Positions 1-10,686 of a DNA stretch of 64,000 bases are shown here, one piece after another. Source of the DNA: Phallusia fumigata (Eukaryota > Chordata > Ascidiacea > Phlebobranchia > Ascidiidae). The notes beneath the pieces were generated by a model that did not search any database, was not told the DNA's origin, and saw nothing but the letters and a program-made list of their open reading frames with translations. Location: NCBI GenBank assembly GCA_008931825.1, contig QXVZ01007785.1, positions 1 to 64,000 on the forward strand. The letters are read 5' to 3'. Numbering within the stretch: position 1 is the first letter of the stretch; every line of letters begins with the position of its first letter. The position numbers and the translations under genes are program-made.

Positions 1-528
1 TTAGCATTAATTAAAAAAATAATCATTTGCTGAGCACTGCACCCCTTGGGTTGTAAACTTCCTAATCACTCCATTCATGTTGCATCATTTCTTTTGGGGC
101 AAAATAGTCAAACACATATTTGGGGCTGTAAGGGTAATTACTCTGCCGATTATGCTAAAATTTAAAATAACACCTGTATATAACTGCGTTTTGAACTTTG
201 GATATATATGTCTGTACCAAAGAACATGTAAACAGAAAAATGAATATTTAAAGGTGAAAAATGGGTAAATGAAACCAAATTTACAAATAATTGGCTTAGT
301 GCCAACTATTATAAAAGGAAACTTCTAGTAACTTACTTCATAAATTTTATTGCTTATAAATGTGTAGGTTAATTAGTCAGTCAACTGGGGTGAAAAAGCG
401 CACAACTTCAGATATTCATCTATAGTGAAAACAATATGTGCCCCCTTTAGGGGGACTAATACTAATACAAAATTGTGAAAAAAAATAATTTTTTTACCCA
501 CACAAGTTTAACATAAATTTTATCATGT
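1..528. other. Intron or flank of the MBOAT7-like gene, no exon found
   Basis: This stretch lies downstream (minus strand) of the splice donor that ends the MBOAT7-like first exon, so it should be intron sequence. I looked for a second MBOAT7 exon on the minus strand and found no convincing acceptor with matching protein. It is AT-rich and contains one degenerate copy of a dispersed repeat at about 165-270. A short C5-TTTA-G5 inverted arrangement is present near 443-457. Confidence 0.5.
165..270 (+). repeat. Dispersed repeat, copy 1 (tail part)
   Basis: This segment resembles the right-hand part of the repeat at 6425-6680. Shared landmarks in order are CACC(C)TGTATAT, a CGTTTT run, TATGTCT, CATGTAAACA and a final AAAATGGGTAAA-like tail. 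It is older or more diverged than the other two copies. I see no coding capacity or clear terminal repeats. It could be a SINE tail or a MITE fragment, and I cannot name the family. Confidence 0.45.
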
Positions 529-534
529 ACTTAC

Positions 535-749
535 ACAAAAAAACTAGTTATCATCCATGTTGCACCAAGGACCATGATTGCAAAATGCAATGAGTCAAGT
601 CCACAAAAGATGATGATTTGCAAAATACCCACGATGGAATATACATATTTTGAGTATGTCTTGATTTTCAACAAACGAAAAAAGGCACCAATTAAAACAG
701 ATGATATTATGTGTAGTGCAAAGGAAACTTCTATCATTGATAAAGCCAT
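535..749 (-). CDS. MBOAT7: MBOAT7-like lysophosphatidylinositol acyltransferase, first coding exon (partial)
   Basis: This is the first coding exon of a membrane-bound O-acyltransferase, about 71 residues, opening at ATG 749-747 on the minus strand and closing at a GTAAGT donor (534-529). Two hydrophobic segments flank a basic stretch. The pattern ISSVLIGAFFRLLK ... GLDSLHF ... LGATWMI lines up with the start of human MBOAT7 (IGFLFKK ... GPHTLHS ... LGTWALI), recalled from memory. MBOAT7 (LPIAT1) transfers arachidonoyl-CoA to lysophosphatidylinositol in ER-related membranes. The catalytic Asn and His lie in later exons, which run off the left edge. The exon ends in phase 2. Another MBOAT family member cannot be excluded from this exon alone. 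Confidence 0.6.
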
Positions 750-929
750 TTTAGCCTACAAATCAAAAGTGTGCAAATAAAAAGACAAAAAAATGTTGTA
801 CAAGGTGTGAATGGTTTCCCTGTCAAGCTGCATTGCTTTAAGTCTAAAACCAAATTGGCTGAACCAACTTGAAGTTAATAACTGCCATAAATAAAAAAAC
901 AAGGGGTAACTTAACCAATATTGTCATTT

Positions 930-955
930 CACACACACACACACACACACACACA
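930..955. repeat. (CA)13 microsatellite
   Basis: Thirteen uninterrupted CA units are visible, in the intergenic space upstream of the MBOAT7-like first exon. Confidence 0.95.
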
Positions 956-1244
956 ATAAACACTTAAATGTTATTTTGCACATATGCCATCTCCTATTAT
1001 TACCAGACATGAGGTAGAATACCCATTGCCTGCATTCGAATACTCTACAAATACTTTTCGAAGACTCAAATCGTATTCGAATAAATCTACCGGCCTACTC
1101 GTACTATATATCGCTTTCAAAGGACAAATTCAAGATGTATTCAAATAAATTGTTAGCTGTTACTGACACTGACAGACAGTGACTGACACCCTGTCAGCTG
1201 TCACAAAATTGTCACAACCACGCCTTACCGAATTTACATCCGTT

Positions 1245-1500
1245 TGTGTGTGAAGTAGCAGCTTGTTACCAACGCCTGAGTGTTTAGCTGATCTGGTCTT
1301 AATATGTTTTTGTTTAACTTGTTAAATCACTCTCTCGCGTATGGTCGTTTTGCATTTGGAGCACTTAAAAACAATCAGCCTTTAAACACGTGTTTGACCG
1401 ATTAGGCTGAAATTGTAAACATCCGATGAGAAGCATCCTGCTACATATCTATGTTTTAAATTTCAATACATTTGGATTAGTATGCCTGAAAGAGCATGTT
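1245..1500 (+). repeat. Dispersed repeat, copy 2
   Basis: This segment shares a series of ordered blocks with 6425-6680: GTAGCAGC-TG-TACCAA, TTGCATTTGGAGCA, AGCA(T/C)CCTG, TTTTAAATTTCA and TACATTTGGATTAGTATG. Similarity is strong at both ends and weak in the middle, as expected for an old interspersed element. No ORF or terminal inverted repeat is evident. I cannot assign a family. Confidence 0.6.
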
Positions 1501-2267
1501 GGACGACTCTTTCTTGACCAAAATGTGGGAACAAACCAAAGAACAATAGTATTCTTTGAACGAATAGTGTCCCCTTTAGGGAAAGGGATCGAAGTCATTT
1601 TAACATAGGAATAATTTACTCTCACTTTGTGCACATAACTACTGTAAATATCAGAAACGTTTTTATGTCCCTTATTGTAACTTTGCAGAGTTGGCAACCT
1701 TACAGTTTACGTCACAGTCGACGACATTTTGAAATTGTAATCACTCGATCGGCTGACTAACCACCATTTATTAGGTATCTTTGATTACAATTGTCCTGTT
1801 TGTCGCCCCGTAATGCTTTTTGTGTATTCGTTGCGTAAGGTTATCACTTTTTAGAATAAACAAACGTTTGTGTGACGATAATGCATGCAGGAGTGGAAAG
1901 TTATTTTTCATGGTTTCGTGTGAGCAACAAAAACTATTATGAAGGGGCGGGCTAAAAGGCTAATCTTAATACGCCCTTTCGCAACGAGGGCTGCGCACAT
2001 ATGCATTTGTGAAATAGTTTGCCATTAAACAGACGCTTTCGTAGTCATGGTTGCGTGTTTACGGTCGAAAGGACGCTATAACCCTTTCATTAACTGTTTA
2101 ATATGGATCTTTTGCACCTTCATTCTGTCCCTTTACGCTTGATATCCACTTTTGCGGCTATTGTTCCGACCTAACCACGTGTAAAGACGATTATCACAAT
2201 TTACCTTAAATTTATTTCATGAATATTTCATTTCTGACTCGGAATGTGTCGCACGTAGTTTGAAAAC

Positions 2268-5200
2268 ATGTCAGGGCTAAAAATGGGCTATTTATCCTAT
2301 ATGTTGTTTTGGTTATTAATCTGCAACCAATTGCATGCAGTATTTAGCGGATGCTTTGAGCAAACGAGATCTGTTGAGTCACGGAAATGGCGTAACGGTG
2401 GAAATTCGGACCAAAGCAAGAAGGGATATTATTTCATTGGAAAATCATTTAGACATATAAGTTGTTTTAGCTTTCATCAATGTTCACTGTTTTGTGTAAA
2501 GGAAAGCAGGTTAGTCCAACTCGTCTCTGTTGTACGTTTTAAATAGATTGTCATAATTATTCCATTGTTTCTTCAACACATTTCAAAAACAAGTAGGCTA
2601 TACTCTCGTTTAAACTATACGAGGAAATGTAACATTCACCTTATAGACAGATCAAATAGGCCTACTTAACTGTTTTACGACAGTCGAATAGTATGCTAAT
2701 GGTATTTTCCAGTTGTTTTCCAAAGCANTCATTTAGACATATAAGTTGTTTTAGCTTTCATCAATGTTCACTGTTTTGTGTAAAGGAAAGCAGGTTAGTC
2801 CAACTCGTCTCTGTTGTACGTTTTAAATAGATTGTCATAATTATTCCATTGTTTCTTCAACACATTTCAAAAACAAGTAGGCTATACTCTCGTTTAAACT
2901 ATACGAGGAAATGTAACATTCACCTTATAGACAGATCAAATAGGCCTACTTAACTGTTTTACGACAGTCGAATAGTATGCTAATGGTATTTTCCAGTTGT
3001 TTTCCAAAGCAGCCATGCATGTTTTCTCGATTGGACGCTGTTGGTCGATTTTTAAAATCAGTGAGCCAATTAAACGTAGCTTTAAAAACGCTCTAATTTC
3101 GTTTTCCTTTTACTTTTTTAATTATTCAGATGCAAATCGTTTAACTATCTTTCGGATGTTGAAATGTGTGAGTTAAATTTGGATGATCGATCTTCACTTC
3201 TTGAGGCCGAATCCACCTGGGTGTACCTAGATAATAAATGGGTGTTGCAAAAACAAGGATTTGTACAAAGAGAAAATTCTGCTTACTGCAATCGCGAATG
3301 CTTTGAAAACAATTTATCCGAGGTAAGTTTTGCATTAAATTGGAAAGATTTGTCACCATGGTATTCTCTAGGAGGTTTCAACAATAAGTTGCTCCTTGAA
3401 ATGCAAGTCAGATGAGATTTGCACATCTTCAATACCATACGGAGATGTCATCTGTGTTAAGAACAAGTTTAAAATTAGCGGTAAGATCGAATAAAAATGA
3501 TGGTTATTAAATTAAACAATATACGTGTGGTGGGATGATTTTTAACTGTTTTTTAAACTCGTTGAGACAAAAAAATAAATCCCTCTGTAATTCCACTTAA
3601 GCGTGCTTGACCAATCTAAGCTAACAAACATATTTTACCTCACGTAAATTTTAATATCCCGGCCTTTGTCGGATGATAAATATGCTTACCTTCAGGTGCT
3701 GTTTGTTTAACAATGAAACATTTAGACTTAATGTTGCCATGGACTGAGTGGACTACTTGGAGTCTGTGTAGTGCGACCTGTGGTAATGCTGTTCAAACTC
3801 GCACAAGAATATGTGGACCACCTGCACAACCATGGATGTGCCAGGGATCAGATACCGAAAAAATTATTTGTGAATCAAATCCAGACTGTCCACGTAATAG
3901 CTTTTTTCGTGCAAACGCGATTTAAACATGAAATTTGTGTCACAAAACATTTCGTTTCTTAGACTGGTCACAATGGGGTGGGTGGTCAACTTGTTCAACA
4001 CAGGCCAAATGCGGTGAAGGAATCAAAAGTCGGCAAAGATCTTGTATTCCTGAAATTCTTGACCCATCTGTTTGTACTGGTTACGCCCAGCAAAATGAAA
4101 CGTGTCGAACTCCATCCTGCAAAAGTATAAAAGTGTACTTAAGTTCTCAAGCAAAAGTGCCTAAAACATGGTTTGTTTAATAGCACCCATTAAACTGACA
4201 AACGGAATGTATGGATACGTGTTGGTGTATGATGACAGCGTTCCCTTTTCTCCGCAGTGGATTGGTGTGTGCAAGGTTAGATNTGGTTTGTTTAATAGCA
4301 CCCATTAAACTGACAAACGGAATGTATGGATACGTGTTGGTGTATGATGACAGCGTTCCCTTTTCTCCGCAGTGGATTGGTGTGTGCAAGGTTAGATAGT
4401 CAAGTTAAGCCTATGTTTAGTTTCAAAAACACGTCTAAATATTTCTTTGAAGGATTTAATTTCTGACGAAGACTTGCTGGAAGTTTTAAACACTGTTTGC
4501 AAACAGTTGGGAATGTACGTCGATCAGCCGATATATTCAGACGACAGTTCAATTATCGAAAACGTAACGATAAATACATTTACATCACGAACAATGATGT
4601 CATATACATGCTGTTTAATAATTTTATTTGCATCTCAGATTTATTTGAAAGTATTGAATTGTCCAAGTGGAATAGAATTTCTTGTTCAGTGTAACCACGA
4701 AATATGGCAAAACTACAAAGATTGTACGGAGCCTTTGCAAGTACAATGTATACCAGGAAAAAGGCGTTAGTCAATGTTAATTGAATTCATGTTTCAACCT
4801 TTTTTAAACAAACGACGTTAAGTTCAATAAAAACGTGTAAATACTGGGTAACAGTACATTGTTACATCACATTAGCAGAATTTCTGTCTTTTTGACTTAC
4901 TTGAATTGATCTCTTTGTTCCCAGATAATCAAGTGCAAAAACACTTTCTAGCTGAAGTCACATGGCAATATGCACATGACTTTTGCGAGGAACAATTTAG
5001 GCAGCTATGTTCTGCTGCAGAAATATTTCCGTTCGGAAACAATACAGCAATTGAGTTTTACACCGGTGACACTTGGATACCAATTAGGTAATCTACTGCA
5101 CATGTGAATGTTTAGATATCTATGGTTTTGCTACGTGTCATGTAGGCTATTACATATAATTGTTGTTTGTCTTTCGAAGAGATTCTTTCAATGACTGGAT

Positions 5201-5327
5201 CCAGGCTGGAACAACTCATATTAATTTTGGAGGAACACACATCAGGTTATATTCTGCTCCAACTTGGGGGGTATCACCCGCTACCAGCTATTGGAAGGGA
5301 AATTATTTCTGCTGTTTGCTGGATTAG
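2268..5327 (+). CDS. Secreted multidomain protein: PAN/apple, 2x TSP1, SRCR, C-terminal cysteine module
   Basis: The ten exons are 2268-2509, 3130-3322, 3372-3480, 3696-3893, 3963-4124, 4299-4390 (or its duplicate 4184-4275), 4453-4563, 4639-4765, 4925-5087 and 5180-5327. All junctions are GT-AG and the phases chain without a break to TAG at 5325-5327, giving 514 residues. Residues 1-28 form a signal peptide. Residues 29 to about 130 hold a PAN/apple core (C66-x5-C72-x3-C76-x5-C82). TSP1 repeats at about 193-247 and 248-301 each carry WxxWxxW. A six-cysteine SRCR domain spans about 302-407 (VCKQLG, LNCPSG). A last module at about 412-514 has FC-x8-LCS and ends near FCC. The mature protein should be extracellular. 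Adhesion or recognition is inference from the domain types. I recognise no ortholog with this combination. Confidence 0.85.
2445..3011. repeat. 283-base direct duplication around 'n' 2728 (assembly overlap)
   Basis: Bases 2445-2727 and 2729-3011 appear identical and are separated by a single 'n'. The left copy contains the last 65 bases of exon 1 of the PAN/TSP1/SRCR gene and its donor (2510). The right copy repeats them without an acceptor. This is best explained as two contig ends joined without merging their overlap, so the intron is probably about 284 bases shorter than shown. Confidence 0.9.
4169..4397. repeat. 114-base direct duplication around 'n' 4283 that doubles an SRCR exon
   Basis: Bases 4169-4282 and 4284-4397 are the same sequence and each contains the whole first SRCR exon with its acceptor and donor (4184-4275 and 4299-4390). 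Including both would add 92 bases and break the reading frame, since 92 is not a multiple of three. Only one copy can be used, so the second is an assembly overlap. Confidence 0.9.
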
Positions 5328-7595
5328 CTGCACCAAACTTGTTTCAATTTATGTTAATTTGTACAGAAACTTTACACTTGATGTTTATTGCTTTTTTGTC
5401 GCAATGTTGGGCATAGTCTTTTTGTCGCAATGTTGGCAGAAGTGCACAACATTTTTGTCATTGCCGGCCGCCTCACAGACTTTATTTTAGCCACAGCCGC
5501 GACAGGCGCTGAGTTACAAAAACTGGCGGCAGATGTACGTCACCCAGTGACGTCACGTGTACAACGACATGTCGAAGTATGCCAACACACAACAGAACTT
5601 TTTGTAAAAAAATGTTTGGTGGTTATTTTATTCGCTCACATAAAAATCACTGTTCCATTAGGGGTACAAGCGCAAAAGTACTATACTGCCGCGAACAAAT
5701 ATCTCTTTGCGAATCCAACTAAAGTCCTGCAGTGGCACAGATATCTACGATAACAGCCTCCTAACACGGCACGACACTAAAATGTAATCTAAGGTCACGA
5801 ATGCAGTGTGGTAAGTCACATGCGTACAGACTCCGTAAGGTAATGACAGTATTGCTTTATTGTAGTTTAATGTATGTAGAGTAGGAACATTTTAGTGCAT
5901 ATAATGTTGAAACTTAGCAAAGACCAAAAATATTGCTTTGTAATAATTGTTATCACTGCATAATATCATTGTAATGCAATACGATGACAGTGGATTTAAT
6001 TTTAATCAATTGCCTGTATATAACGTCATAAACACCCTAACTTGCCAAAACTATGCGTACACTGTATAGGTTGTTTTGCCACCTTCAATTAAACTTGTTT
6101 CAAAGCAAACTAATTTCTAAAAGTGTAATAAAACATCATTTTTTACGTAAAGTAGTGGTGTAGTGTCAACAGCTGGGATTCGTCCGTCATAAAACATGAT
6201 AATCTCTTTTTGCACGTTGGGAGGTGTTGCGTGTACGATACATACAAGTACATGGTAATGATCTATACTGGCTATACAGTAGCGAAATGGCAGAACTAAA
6301 AATAAAAGCAAATGAATAAATTGCTATGCCGAACTGTCTTCTCCATCGCAAAAAAACAAACGTGTTGACGTCATCCCCGCCTAATTTTAATCAGCGAAAC
6401 GCCCGCTTTGCCGTACGGAACAAACGCCCGTTTAAATGTCTAGTAGCAGCCTGCTACCAAAGGCCGAGCATTGCGCCGCTTTTGTCGCTAACACGTAAAT
6501 TACTCAGTAGCGTCGGGTCGTCTTGCATTTGGAGCAAAACAGTTACAACAACCAATGGGTAGCACCCTGTATATGTACGTTTTAAATTTCATTACATTTG
6601 GATTAGTATGTCTAAGGTAAAGGTCATGTAAACAAAAAATTAACTATTTGGGGTTCAAAAGGTAAAAAAATTAATGGCCAAACAGACATCAGTTACCCTT
6701 TAAATGATCAAGCGTTTGGAATGCCCGATTTTGCGACCGGCAAGCAGCCTTACTTATTCGCCAGAGGCAAACACGTATTGACGTCACACGCTTTGCTTTG
6801 TGACTGAATTGGGTCCATTTAATTAACGACTGCAAGATGTAGAGGCAGCGTAAATGTCGGAATTTATACTTTTGAGCTCCAAAAGCCCATTGAGAACCGT
6901 TTTGCGTTTTAAAATTATTTTCGACCACCGCCACAAAGGCCCATCACAAAGTTGGTCCACCCACCGAAGATAAAAGAAAGGTATCATTTAGTTAGTGTAT
7001 TTAAAAATGTTGACAAAAAATGAACTATTGGTGCGTAATAGACGATGAGCTACGTTAAAAGTTGATCAACACAACAAAAGAGAGTTGGAGAGTGTTTTTT
7101 TTTTATTTTGACCTGTGGAGCGGATGTAGTGCCGGTTTAGATAGCCTATTCGATATACAAACACAAGAAAGACGAAAAATGTATTTAGTATATTACTACT
7201 ATGGCACAAGTGCCAGTGTAATTGAACAACTTTTCCGCGGACATGTTTTTTTTTTATTTTCGAATCGTTACACGGTGTATCCAAAGAGTCGATTTAAGAA
7301 TCATTGCGCGCTGCAGTGATCGGCCAAAAACTTCTTGAATTACCCACCAACCTTTCCAAAAGGGGACAAACTGCATCCATACTTTTTTATTTATGAAATT
7401 TTCTTAGAACGCATATAATTATTAAAGTAGATTTCTCGAAATTCCAGTAGGAAACACATTATTATGTTATTGTAATTGAGTTTTTTTGGATTCTTTAATT
7501 GTAGCTTGGTATAAAATTTGTACAACAGAGAAAAAATATCATGCAGATTTAACAGCCATGTCAATATCGGGCAGCATGTAATAAAGGTTAAATTT
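5328..7595. other. Intergenic region, no gene supported
   Basis: This is the space between the PAN/TSP1/SRCR gene and the duplicated 7.6-9.8 kb block. It may begin with the 3' UTR of the upstream gene; the first AATAAA I see is far away at 6127-6132. A direct repeat of a TTTTTGTCGCAATGTTGG word lies at about 5390-5445, and dispersed repeat copy 3 lies at 6425-6680. The ORFs are short and unrecognised. Confidence 0.5.
6425..6680 (+). repeat. Dispersed repeat, copy 3
   Basis: This is the best-preserved copy of the element also found at 1245-1500 and, as a tail only, at 165-270. Ordered blocks are GTAGCAGCCTGCTACCAA, TTGCATTTGGAGCA, TTTTAAATTTCATTACATTT and a tail with CATGTAAACA. There is no visible ORF, terminal inverted repeat or target-site duplication. 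Confidence 0.6.
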
Positions 7596-9785
7596 AACCG
7601 ACAAGATAAAGTTGCCTCAACAATGTACGTATGTTTTAAAACTGTTCATCAAGCGCAAGGGGTCGCAGACCAAAAAAACGACTTTGGATAAACCGGATGA
7701 GTTTTGCGGGTCGAATCTGAATTAAATCACGTAATTGAGCCAACCTCGGTGACGATAAACGGACATTATTAAAAGGGGTGCTAATATCTGTTATATATTT
7801 TGTAGGAAAAAATAATTTTTATATGCCCCTCGCCTTGCGCTCTCCGAATCGAACAGCTCAGATACCATACCAGTGAGGTTAACACTGTTTATTTATTAGA
7901 CACGATGCCGAACTTAACTTCGATTGCCCAGAATTGTTTTATTTCGCTTGTAACATCCCCATTGTACACATGTTTTATGTGTTTCCCGCCGGTAACATTT
8001 CACTGTCAATATCGAGTTTAGTGACGTCACAGCCTTGGTATTGTTTTGCTGACATAAATACTTGGCGAGTAATTGCCTCGTGTATATTAGTGCCTAAAAG
8101 GTGGCGGCATGCTTTACCTTAAGTAACCGGTTATGATTGTTTTGGAGAAGGGCATTCAACGACAAACTCTCCGGGAGTTCCATGTTACAGCACCATCAAG
8201 CGAAGCAACGGCCAAACCGACCCTTTTTTCACTTCGCGGTGGATGCAATAGAATAACAGATTGTGATAAACTTCGTTGCAGCCCTTACGCACGCTTGGGA
8301 GTATAGGTGGCAAAATGTTCCAATCGAAAACAGTTGTCACAATCTGCGGAGGCGGGTAACGCGCAGTTAATCACAAGATCGTGTTTTTCCAAACAGCACG
8401 GACATCGCGGAACTTCTGGAATTCGGGAAGGTCCAACACGATCCTTGGGCTTGACTCTTCTTCCTTTACAACAACATGACATACTTTGACTACCTTTCAT
8501 TTTTTGCTTTCTTGGCCTCGTTGCGAAGCTCGCCCAGGATACGACTAAACCACGAACTCGCAATCTGATGCTCAGTTCACGAGGGCGGCAAGATGATCGA
8601 ACAGAGGTTCACGGCCATTTATTTGGCAACACCTCGTTTCAAAGTCTTCTGCATCTCGGNAACCGACAAGATAAAGTTGCCTCAACAATGTACGTATGTT
8701 TTAAAACTGTTCATCAAGCGCAAGGGGTCGCAGACCAAACAAACGACTTTGGATAAACCGGATGAGTTTTGCGGGTCGAATCTGAATTAACCGGGATTTA
8801 CTTTGTAATTGAAATATTTAGAGAAGTATTTATAATTATAATTCATCCGAAATCACGTAATTGAGCCAACCTCGGTGACGATAAACGGACATTATTAAAA
8901 GGGGTGCTAATATCTGTTATATATTTTGTAGGAAAAAATAATTTTTATATGCCCCTCGCCTTGCGCTCTCCGAATCGAACAGCTCAGATACCATACCAGT
9001 GAGGTTAACACTGTTTATTTATTAGACACGATGCCGAACTTAACTTCGATTGCCCAGAATTGTTTTATTTCGCTTGTAACATCCCCATTGTACACATGTT
9101 TTATGTGTTTCCCGCCGGTAACATTTCACTGTCAATATCGAGTTTAGTGACGTCACAGCCTTGGTATTGTTTTGCTGACATAAATACTTGGCGAGTAATT
9201 GCCTCGTGTATATTAGTGCCTAAAAGGTGGCGGCATGCTTTACCTTAAGTAACCGGTTATGATTGTTTTGGAGAAGGGCATTCAACGACAAACTCTCCGG
9301 GAGTTCCATGTTACAGCACCATCAAGCGAAGCAACGGCCAAACCGACCCTTTTTTCACTTCGCGGTGGATGCAATAGAATAACAGATTGTGATAAACTTC
9401 GTTGCAGCCCTTACGCACGCTTGGGAGTATAGGTGGCAAAATGTTCCAATCGAAAACAGTTGTCACAATCTGCGGAGGCGGGTAACGCGCAGTTAATCAC
9501 AAGATCGTGTTTTTCCAAACAGCACGGACATCGCGGAACTTCTGGAATTCGGGAAGGTCCAACACGATCCTTGGGCTTGACTCTTCTTCCTTTACAACAA
9601 CATGACATACTTTGACTACCTTTCATTTTTTGCTTTCTTGGCCTCGTTGCGAAGCTCGCCCAGGATACGACTAAACCACGAACTCGCAATCTGATGCTCA
9701 GTTCACGAGGGCGGCAAGATGATCGAACAGAGGTTCACGGCCATTTATTTGGCAACACCTTGTTTCAAAGTCTTCTGCATCTCGG
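7596..9785. repeat. 1.1 kb direct duplication around 'n' 8660 with a 61-base indel
   Basis: 7596-8659 and 8661-9785 are the same sequence apart from a few single-base differences and an extra stretch of about 61 bases in the right copy (about 8790-8850). The left copy starts and the right copy ends in unique DNA, and the junction is a single 'n'. This fits two overlapping contigs carrying different alleles. Everything inside, including the ORF at 8285-8563 and 9411-9689, is therefore probably present once per haploid genome. Confidence 0.85.
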
Positions 9786-10169
9786 ACGGTTTTGGAATTT
9801 TCGTCAATGTTCGAAAGAGCGAACAAACCATCGCGAAGTGACTGCGCAATTTCGATCAAATCAGCAGCCGTTGACGACACATCTTATGCTTGCATGGGCG
9901 ATCATATGTGACTTGCACTTTGCTCCATTGGATTGCAAGCAAATAATTACTTCGCGTTTGGGCCTTGCTATGTGCTTCCCAAGCGACGCGACTTCACTTA
10001 CAATTTCACTATCACGCAGGTTTCTTGGCTTGGTAGTTTCATTTGTATGGGTATGGATCACATTCTGGTTTGTTGAAATCATATAATCTTGCCCGTCAAA
10101 CGAGGGTTTTTGGTCATAAATATATTGCGACGAAGACAAATGGGGATTTACATAGTCAAGCACAAACAC
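9698..10169 (-). CDS. Possible small two-exon gene of unknown function
   Basis: I do not recognise this protein. On the minus strand an ORF opens at ATG 10169. About 48 codons in, after LRDSEI, it meets a strong GTAAGT donor in phase 0. A plausible acceptor (CGCAG) lies in front of SLRDGLFALSNIDENSK, which stays open to a TGA at about 9698. The product would be near 108 residues, rich in polar residues and without a membrane segment. The DNA is less AT-rich than the flanks. A further ORF downstream (9411-9689) has several CxxC-like pairs but is not joined by a convincing splice site. FCF1 starts about 520 bases away in the opposite direction. This could be chance open frame. Confidence 0.25.
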
Positions 10170-10686
10170 GCGACGCTACTTCCGAACAGCTGCTCTTGGG
10201 GTGGTAAAGGCGTAAATTTATTATCCACTGACGTAACAATGCCGCTTGGAAGGTGAAGCGAACAACACAAACGGTCTAATGCGGGCGATTGATTTTATTT
10301 GGCCCTCCAGTTAAATAGGTTGCACGTCCCTGGTAACCGCAAGTTCTTAGCCGGAGCACCCAAGCGTGACCAATCCGAGACTTCAAGAGTGTTGCATTTA
10401 TTTTTAAGTGCTGATCCAACCAAATAAATTTGTTAATATCAAGTCCATAAATGGATTTAGACAATATTGTATAATTTGTTCTGCAACTCAAGTATAGTGG
10501 TAAAGTTTTCGTTTTTTTCAAATAATCTGCCAAAATAACACTGGTAATTTTGAGATGCACCTGTCGGTGTGTGAATGTGAAATGTGAATAGTATGTCACA
10601 CGTTACGTACAAACTATAGGATTTGGCACGTTATGTTTGTATAAAAGCTTTGTCAATATTTTTAGTTGCTTTTCTAAAATTACACC
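10170..10686. promoter_or_regulatory. FCF1 upstream region with TATA-like box and possible trans-splice acceptor
   Basis: A TATAAAAG word is at 10640-10647, about 40 bases before the FCF1 ATG at 10687. A pyrimidine-rich AG (CAATATTTTTAG, ending 10665) lies only 21 bases before the ATG. That layout suits spliced-leader trans-splicing, which is common in ascidians, but nothing here proves it. The rest of the stretch has no supported gene. Confidence 0.45.

Larger units (their letters stand above)
750..2267. other. Divergent intergenic region between the MBOAT7-like gene and the PAN/TSP1/SRCR gene
   Basis: These 1.5 kb separate two genes transcribed away from each other, so both promoters should lie here. 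I could not place a TATA box with confidence. The region holds an AC microsatellite (930-955), a short stretch rich in TATTCGAATA-like words (about 1035-1090) and a dispersed repeat copy (about 1245-1500). The ORFs here are short and do not resemble proteins I know. Confidence 0.5.

Noticed and set aside
5545-8030. Several TGACGTCA or GTGACGTCAC words as a CREB/ATF regulatory cluster
   Set aside because: Some occurrences lie in or near repeated or duplicated sequence and their spacing is irregular. There is too little to call a functional cluster.
8285-8563. Zinc-finger-like ORF (CPCC ... CDNC) on the minus strand, repeated at 9411-9689
   Set aside because: The cysteine spacing does not match a finger I can name, no splice sites support it, and the repetition is an assembly duplication and not evidence of selection.
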